DNA of 64,000 nucleotides from Ricordea florida. Taxonomy: Eukaryota > Cnidaria > Anthozoa > Corallimorpharia > Ricordeidae. Of this stretch, positions 48,601 through 57,600 are shown one piece after another. A program made the position numbers and the translations under genes. The first letter of the stretch is position 1. Each line of letters begins with the position of its first letter. A model generated the notes under the pieces. The model searched no databases. It worked only from the letters and a program-made list of their open reading frames with translations, and was not told where the DNA came from. Where the stretch lies: NCBI GenBank assembly GCA_949710005.1, contig OX453274.1, positions 17,180,120-17,244,119 on the forward strand, in the 5' to 3' direction.

Positions 48601-51600
48601 CTCAACACAACAGACGCCATTTTGTTAACATGTGCTGCCGCTTTGTCTCACCCCCTCCCTCCACATGATATGTGAACATAAAACAATTGCACGACTTTGT
48701 GGACGAAACCAAACCTAGCAGGGAAGATAGGGGAGAATCTGTTTAATTCCCATTTAATGCAGATTTAATGCATAAATTAATTGTCTAACGGGAATGGAGT
48801 GACAAATCCAACCATTTCTATACCTCATGGTATGACATACATACCATGAGGTAAAAATGAAGGGGGGTTTAAAATTTTCATTCCAACTTTGCTTCACTTT
48901 CTCGGAGAATTGCTCTTAATTGAGCTCCAGCTGGCTAAACGCTACATGTACCTTAACGAATGTCCTCAAAAATTAATTAAAATAAAATTTCACCAACAAA
49001 CAGCAATACAGTTCAAATGAAATCAACAATTGAATACTAAACCATTACACATTCTTGCTGCAGTTGGAGCTATGGTGTTGTTCTTTACGAGATACTTACG
49101 GTGGGTAAGTTACTTATTGAATTATTCAATGCTACAGATTCATGAACCACATTGATTAGTGAAGTAATTGTATGAATATCTTGCAGTATGTCTTTGCATT
49201 ATCATGTTACTCTCATTCTAGGTGGAACTCCGTACCCGGATATTCATGGTCGTCAAATTGCTAATAAACTTCAAGAGGGATACCGGATGCCAAAACCACA
49301 ACACGTGGACAGCAAACTGTGAGTGTTGAATCCCACTGTTTATGAGTAATGAAGGGTGAAGCAAGCCGACCTAAAGTACACAACAAAAAAGGCAAATTAT
49401 AACATAGTTTTTAACCAACTCGTCTTTCTTCTTTACCCTGTATTTGTCTTTAGGTATCAGGTGATGCTGCAATGCTGGCAGGAAAGTCCAATGAATCGAC
49501 CAACATTTGCCAAACTGAGAGCAACAATGCAAGAAATGGAAAAGAACCATAGGGTAGGAAAAACGTACTCTTGACAGAATTTCCTTTTGGTACGTCTTTC
49601 TCATTCTCCTCTTCAGTTGATGTTACTGCTGGTATCCTGACCAGCGGGCTTACCCCCTTGTTTATCGGAGCTTGCGCACGGGGCCTCGGCATTGGCGGGC
49701 ACGAGGCCACCGTGAGATTACCTGAAGTTTCACTAAGGCTTTCTTCAAGTTTCCCAAGTGTTTTGTAAGTCGTTTGTTTTTAGTTTTTCTTTCTCGTTTA
49801 CGGATTTCTAACGGATGTTTGTGATGATACTTGTGAGTTGTTTCAGATTTTAAACGTTTTGTTGTTATGTTCATCGCCACGGCTATCATGTGCCGCCAGT
49901 CACAGTCACAGTAATTTCACGACCTCATTGTTCTTATGGATTTACAAGGATAGTTACGGTGGTGCTTCTATGTATCTATAGTTTTGATCTGGGTTTACGG
50001 TTTGAGGGATATTTACGGTCATGGAAGGTGAAGGCAAGGAATTTGCGGCTTATTTTTGAGGACGACAATTTGCTGAGTTTGCAAGTTTCGCGTTCGCACT
50101 CCCCAACAATGGATACGGAACTGTTTCGTGTTATATCGCCGCTTCACACTCAGCCAACGGATGCAGCATCAGAAACTGAACTTCCTAATTCAGTAAAGGT
50201 TCAAGGTTCGCTGAATATGGGAGCAAGATCGACGGTCAGTGATGCTGAAGCCCTAGGAGTGGGCGAAAGGAGGAAAATTCCAACGGATAAAGGTAAACAA
50301 CACGAGTTACAAAGGTTAAAGGATCATAGAACTGTGGCGTTACGTCACGTAACTAGACAGATAAACAAAATGAAACCGCTACTCGCTGATCTTAACCATT
50401 ATGAATTTGTGTCAGTTGAAATGGAAGGTCCTAACAATTTGCTTGTTAAACTGCAAGATGCTCAGGATAATTATGCTGACGCGTTAGAAGATGAAACTGT
50501 TATTGTTGATGCCAATTCATGGTACGATGCTCACGATGAAGATGTCTTTAAGTTTAAACAGTCTGTCATTGAATATTTGTCTAAGGCGAAAAGGCATCAG
50601 TCAGATGAAGTAAACGGATTTACGAAGAAATGAAGGATGAAGAGTCAACCTTTGCACCTGTTCATACACAAAGTCCTCCGATTTGTACAATACAATCAGG
50701 TAACTCTGCTGGTTTGGAACCAACTTCGCAGCAACAATTTGTAAGTTCTTTAGGCATTACAGATTATCAACAGCCTTTACAAGCTAGTCCTCTTAGTGCA
50801 TTTACGGTACCTCAGAAAAGACCCATTTACACAACACCGATAAATACTGGTGCATCACAGAGTAGAGAAGAGACTACGGCCTATGCAGCAAAACCCCATG
50901 AACACCCCTCGAGTGTACATTCTTCATCATACCCATCTTTAACAATGACTCCTGCTGTTACGTATACTGCTCCTGATCAGGTATGGTGCCTGCCACCATC
51001 ACCCCGACAAGGTTGTTCAACAAGTTTGTCAGTCAAAGGCAATACTTTCCAAGACATTGTGGAAATTCAACGAAAACAAACTGAGTTGTCTCAGACTATT
51101 GTTAACCAGCAAGCAAGGAGTCTTTTGCCATCGAACGAGCCTCCTATGTTTTATGGTGATGCTATGGAGTATCCATTCATGACTGCCTTTGAGAGATTAT
51201 ATTTTCTGGGTCAATACACGTCAGGTAAAGCCAAAGAAATTATAAACGGTTGTCTGCAAAGTAAAATGGAAGGATCCTATGGAGAAGCTAAGAGACTTTT
51301 AAAGAGACAATTCGGTGATCCATTCAAGATAGCTAATGCTCATATCACGAAATTGTCTTCTTGGCCACCGATCAGACCAAACGATGGTTTAGCCCTCCAA
51401 GATTTCTCTATTGCCCTGGATCAAGCTAAGTCAGCTATGAAAGGCATGTCTCATATGGATGATTTAAACACTGCTCATGTACTGCGTCAACTGTGGGAAA
51501 AGTTACCTAAGTACCCGCGAACCAAATGGACTGAAAGGAACAATAGGACAAAACGTGCAAAGGGAAGAATAGCCGACTTCGAAGAGTTCTCTCAATTCGT

Positions 51601-54600
51601 GCGTGAACAAGCTGATCTTGTCACAGATCCGGTGTTTTCAGAGCAATATGTTAGCAAGCCAAATCATGAGAGAAAAGGACAGAGGCACTCATCTTAAGTT
51701 TACAAGAAAGCCGCTAAAAAGGCTAAAAGGGACAAACCTTGCTACTGGTGTAAATCGTGAAGATAGGAATCAAAAGACTGTTGTATGCTCTTTATGCAAG
51801 AAGCCTCATAACTTAAAAGAGTGTGAACAGTTTTTGAAGAACTCTCTGAGCGACCGTCGAGACTTTGTAGTAGAGAAGAAACTGTGCTTCGGCTGCTTTA
51901 GCGACCAGCACATTGCAAAGCATTGCAAGGAAAGGCAAACGAGCAAGACGTGCAACAAGCAGCATCCAACGTCACTACACGACCCTGCAACATAACTGAA
52001 GCTGGAGATGTGCCGATTTACATGGATATATTGCCAGTCTGGTTGTTTCATAAGAGTAATCCAGCGAAGAAAATACGAGTTTATGCTTTACTGGACAATG
52101 CCAGTGGTGGAACGTTTGTGAATGAAAGCGTAGCTAAGGCTCTTGGCGTCGAAGGAAGTAGCACTGACCTCACTCTGACTACAATCCATGGAACACACAG
52201 CGTAACGTCGAAGGCCATTGAAGGATTAGTTGTAGCTAATGTCAAGGACGAGAGTGCAAAGTTAGAGTTGCCCAGAACTTTTACCCGAAACATCATTCCA
52301 GCGGACCGCAGTGAAATACCACGACCCGATGTAATCAGTAGGATGTCTCATTTGAAGGATGTTAGTGCCGAACTTTCCCCCTACATGGAAGATGTTGAAG
52401 TGGGACTTCTTATCGGATTGAACTGTCCAAGTGCCCTACGACCAAGAGAAATTGTTTACGGTGGAGAATCAGATCCATATGCTGTACGGTCGCTGCTCGG
52501 ATGGTACATAAACGGTCCTCTCTATACTTCCTGTCAGAGTAGCATCTTAACGTGCAATAGAATTCATCTTAATCAGCAAGACACCTCATCCCCGCGACGA
52601 TATGTAGTCTTTCAAAGGACGGTCAAGGAACAGATAACACCGCAGGCAGTTGAACGAATGTTTGAACTTGACTTCTCCGAAAAGGAAAAAAGAATATCAA
52701 TGTCGCGCGAAGACATCAAGTTCTACGAGACTGTGGAAACTGGTATCGTTCATCTCGAGGACTTGCACTATGAAATGCCCCTCCCTTTCAAGCATAAGAA
52801 CACTCAGCTCCCAAACAACTACGCTCAAGCTGAGAAGCGCCTGAACAGCCTCAAGAAACGTCTAATGTCTGATGACAAGTATTACTCGGATTACTGCAGC
52901 TTTATGTCTGATATCATTTCGAAAGGGTACGCTCGGAAGGTGGATGACGATCTTAAAGGTCAGTTGGGCAGAACCTGGTACCTGCCGCATCACGGAATTT
53001 ATCACCCGCAAAAGCTAACGAAAATACGCGTGGTGTTTGATTGCTCGGCCTCATTCGAAGGACACTCCTTGAATGACAAATTGCTCCAGGGACCAGATCT
53101 CAGCAGTAACTTAGTCGGTGTTCTTACCAGGTTCCCGCAAGAAAAGTATGCTTTTATGGCAGACTTTGAAAAAATGTTCTTTCAAGTAAGAGTAAGGAAG
53201 GAAGATCAAAGTTTTCTCAGGTTCCTATGGTGGCCAGACGGCGATTTACAGAAGGAGGCCGAAGAGTATTGCATAACAGTGCATTTCTTCGGTGCAGTTT
53301 CATCCCCTGCATGCGCTAATTATGCGTTTAAACGCACTGCTGACGACAACGAAGATGAATATGGGTCAGAAGCAGCCAACACTCTTAGAAGGAACTTTTA
53401 TGTGGACGACGTTCTCAAATCGGCAAGCACCGAAGACGAGACTATTAAGCTAGCAAAGGATACCAAAGCAGTTTGCCAAAATGGTGGATTTAACTTAACC
53501 AAGTTTGTGGGAAACACAGAGCGTATCATCAGCTCAATCCCTCGAGAACACAGAGCAGAACAGGTGAAGAACCTCACACTTGGCCAGGACAAGTTACCTA
53601 TAGAAAGAGCGTTAGGAGTTATTTGGTGTATTCAGTCAGACACGTTCAACTTCAGGATTGAACTTAAGGATAAACCTTGCACGAGGAGAGGCATCCTATC
53701 GACCATCAGTTCGATTTATGATCCCTTGGGTTTCATAGCTCCTGTAGTACTGGTCGGAAAGAAAATTTTGCAGGACATCTGTCACACTAATAGCTGGGAT
53801 GAGCCAGTCGACGATGCCACCCGCAGCAGATGGGAAAGATGGCGAAATGAGCTGTACCTACTTGAAAGTTTGAAATTACCAAGAAGCTTTAAGCCCTCGG
53901 AGTTTGGAAAGATTCTGTCCACGCAACTCCACTGTATGTCTGACGCTTCGACATGTGGTTACGGTCAATGCTCGTTTTTAAGGCTCGAAGACGAACGCGG
54001 CAAAGTACATGTCTCTTTTGTTATGGGAAAGGCGCGAGTGACGCCAAAAAAGACCGTCAGCATTCCAAGGTTAGAGTTAGCTGCAGCCTCAGTCTCAGTT
54101 AAGATTGGTGATGTTCTAAAGGATGAGCTAGAGTATGAGAACATTGAGGATCACTATTGGACGGACAGTGAAGCCGTCCTAGGCTTTATAAGTAACGAAT
54201 CCAGTCGGTTTCGTGTCTATGTTTGCAACCGTGTTCAACTCATTCATGATCACACCACCCCCTCACAGTGGCATTACGTAGAAACCAATTTAAATACTGC
54301 AGACGAAGGTTCAAGGGGTATGTCACCTAAAAGCTTTGTTGAGAAATCACAATGGTTTCAAGGCCCTAACTTCCTTAAGAAACCTACAAGCAGTTGGCTG
54401 AAAGAAAAGTCATACAAAGACACCGTGGACCCAGATTCCCCCGAAGTGAAGAGCACTAAGGTTAACACGTGTGTAGTGAAAGAGAGTGACGTCATAGTTG
54501 AGAGACTTCTCAGGTTCTCAAGCTGGCACAAAGCGAAGGTAGCTGTCGCACTATGCCTAAAGTACAAGAAGAAGCTTAGAGAAAAGGTCATGTCTAAAGG

Positions 54601-57600
54601 GAAGGAGACCAGTGCTGGATCACCAGAACAAAGATGTGTCAGTAACGCCCCTTCAAGTGCAGAACTTAATGTCGCCAACTTACAGGAAGCAGAAGTGGAG
54701 ATCATAAAACAAGTACAAGAACAAGCATTTCCATCGGAAATAAGAAGTCTCCAAATCGCTCAAGCGAACGCTAAGTACGGTAGCCGGGAAGTGGCAAAGG
54801 AGAAGAAGGCTGTGCTGAAGAAAACCAGTACGCTTCGCACGTTAGACCCCTTCCTAGACAGTGACGGTGTCATGAGAGTTGGCGGGCGAATACGGAAGGC
54901 AACACTATCTGAGTCACTAAAAAACCCTGTCATCTTACCAAAGTCAAGCCACATTGCTACACTGGTTATCAGCAACGCGCACGAAAGAACACACCATAGC
55001 GGAAGAGGAATTACGTTAAACGAACTACGTGCTAGTGGCTATTGGATCGTCGGTGGAAATTCGATGGTCAGGCAGTTTATTTCCAAATGCGTAACATGTC
55101 GTTACCTTCGAGGTACTGTGGGAGAGCAGAAGATGGCAGACTTGCCGAAGTCACGCTTGGAGCCAGCACCGCCTTTCAGCTACTGCGGAGTTGATTTCTT
55201 TGGCCCTTGGTACGTACAGCGAGGAAGGTCTGTCGTCAAGAGATACGGAGCATTGTTTACTGGTTTTGCAAGTAGGGCTGTACACATAGAAGTTGCAGAC
55301 TCCTTAGAAACTGATTCCTTTATTCAAGCATTGAGACGGTTCATCTGTAGAAGAGGACCAGTCAGAGAAATTCGTTGTGACAGAGGAACGAATTTTATTG
55401 GTGCGGAAGCCGAACTCAAGAAAGCTATTGACGAGATAGACGACCAAAAGGTCAAAGCAGAACTCCTTAAAGCCAAGATCGATTGGATTAAGAATCCTGC
55501 ATCCGCGAGTAACTTTGGAGGTGTGTGGGAAAGGCAAATCAGCTCAATCAGAAATGTCATGAGTGGTCTTATTAGAGAGCATGGTAATCGTCTTGACGAA
55601 GAATCGCTGAGAACATTCCTTTGCGAAGCAGAATCTACAATCAATAACAGGCCTCTGACGGTAGAGACACTCAGCGATCCTCTTTCAGAGCCACCATTGT
55701 CACCAAGAATGCTGCTGACAGGAAAGACAAGGCTCGTGCTATCTCCACCAGGAGAATTTAAGAGAGAAGACTTATACTGCCGAAGGAAATGGAGACGCAC
55801 GCAGCACCTAGCACAAGAGTTTTGGTCAAGGTGGAGCAAAGAGTACTTGCAACAGTTACAAGCAAGAATCAAGTGGACTCAGCCAAAAAGAAATTTCAAG
55901 GTTGGAGATGTGGTATTACTGAAGGAAAACCAGTCTCCGAGAAACAGATGGCCTTTGGGTAAGGTCGTAGCCACGCATCCTGATGATCAAGATCGAGTCC
56001 GATCGGCGACAGTGCTGACAGGCAATGCCTCCAAGTTGGAAAGGCCTGTTAACAAGCTCGTCTTACTTTTGGAGGCGCAATGTTTTAGAGACCGGGATTC
56101 CCCGACGAGGAGCCAGAAATTTTATGAACGCTTTTTCTAGGAAATAAGTTTTAGGACTGTTATCGAGATAGTTATAGTTGTTGTTAAAATGTAAGGCAAG
56201 GTTTACATTTTTGGAGCCATGTTACTGCTGGTATCCTGACCAGCGGGCTTACCCCCTTGTTTATTAGGAGCATGCGCACGGGGCCTCGGCATTGGCGGGC
56301 ACGAGGCCACCGTGAAATTACCTGAAGTTTCACTAAGGCTTTCTTCTAGTTTCCCAAGTGTTTTGTTAGTCGTTTGTTTTTAGTTTTTCTTTCTCGTTTA
56401 CGGATTTCTAACGGATGTTTGTGATGATACTTGTGAGTTATTTCAGCCTCGTGTATGATTAAACGTTTTGTTGTTATGTTCATCGCCACGGCTATCATGT
56501 GCCGCCAGTCACAGTCACAGTTGAAGTTACTTTCGTTTCAGCCGACGTCTATGACCAGACGCTTTTCAAAGCAATAGAATGCGGCCCATAAGTTTATCGT
56601 ATTAATATATAGATTTAGCCAAGCCTAAAAGCGGGGCTCCCGTTAGTACTTTCATCTCACTTTAAACTGTAAAAGCATTCTAAAATATTGCGAAGGAATT
56701 CACAAACGTTTTTAACTATAGTTAAGTGTCGAGGTCGGTTAACTTGCTATGATTTTTGTCTAAACTTTCGTCTGCCATTAGTACGGTCTTTCTACCTACA
56801 AAGTCATGGAGTATATTCTACAAAAAACACAAATTATCAATGTACTGTATTCTATTCCTGATGAAATTAACCATTCTATTTGCGTAAATGTATTTAAAAG
56901 ATTTGTACACGCTACTGGGAAATGCAGGACACAACTCTTGTCATTTTCGTGTTAAAACGAACACCTCGGTAAAATAAATGTTTACTCCAAGCAGGGTGCA
57001 AAGAAAATTAATGTTACAGATTGCCCTTCGGGCAAGCTGTAACCAACATCTACCAGTCTACCAGCCCGAAAAACATTTTTCACGAGAATGAAAAAATAAT
57101 TATTAATTATTCTTTTCTTAATTACATTGTAAGTTTAAAAAATTACTGCCTTCATTTATTCACTACAATCAGCTGTAGTTGCTTAACAAAAGAAATAAAT
57201 AACCGTAAAAGTGTGAACTATAAGTAGACCTGGTCCAACGCAACACGTGAATGACTAACATGCATTTGGGACATTTTACAATTTAGAAGAACATTTTTTA
57301 CGAAAACAACGGCGTTGAAACCAAAGTTCTCAATCGACACACTAAATGACAACGTCGACAACGCGAAAAACTGCCAGTGAAAGCGCTACATTCTGCAATT
57401 TGCCGCCAAGAGAAAATTCCCGCGGGAGTATTTCTTAGCCGTCGACAGGGGAGATGTTTATATGATTAAAGGACATAAAAATTTGAAATCTTTCATCAGT
57501 TTGCTTCTCATTCAAAAGTAGTGCATTCAGAAGATCACTTTTCTGAAGAAGGTTTGTTTAGAAGTCGGTTTTCCAAGTCAAGTGTCAAGTTTAAGGGAAA

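Larger units (their letters stand above)
43708..48915. mobile_element. TTAA-flanked TIR element, 5.2 kb, contents unidentified
   Basis: Ends TTAA GAGCAATTCTCCGAGAAAGT (left) and ACTTTCTCGGAGAATTGCTC TTAA (right). The inverted similarity continues about 70 bases inward (AGCAAAGTTG, AAATTTTTAACCCCCC). TTAA at 43704-43707 and 48916-48919 is the target duplication. Inside are minus-strand candidate exons, a CA microsatellite, an imperfect foldback at 47413-47520, and a pair of inverted about 45-bp segments (44365-44400 and 47830-47875). No recognisable transposase. Confidence 0.75.
49621..56519 (+). mobile_element. BEL/Pao LTR retrotransposon, near complete
   Basis: 6.9 kb with LTRs of 290 bp (49621-49910) and 300 bp (56220-56519), both TGTTACTGCTGG...CAGTCACA. 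GTTGA flanks both sides (49616-49620 and 56520-56524), a 5-bp target duplication usual for BEL/Pao. Internal region: gag-type frames, a CCHC-like region and a long pol. The LTRs differ by a handful of substitutions and an about 10-bp indel, so insertion was fairly recent. It sits in the last intron of the receptor gene, in the same orientation. Confidence 0.93.

Noticed and set aside
51806..55872. Minus-strand open frames opposite the BEL/Pao pol
   Set aside because: They overlap a clear 1405-codon polyprotein with all expected motifs and show no motifs of their own.
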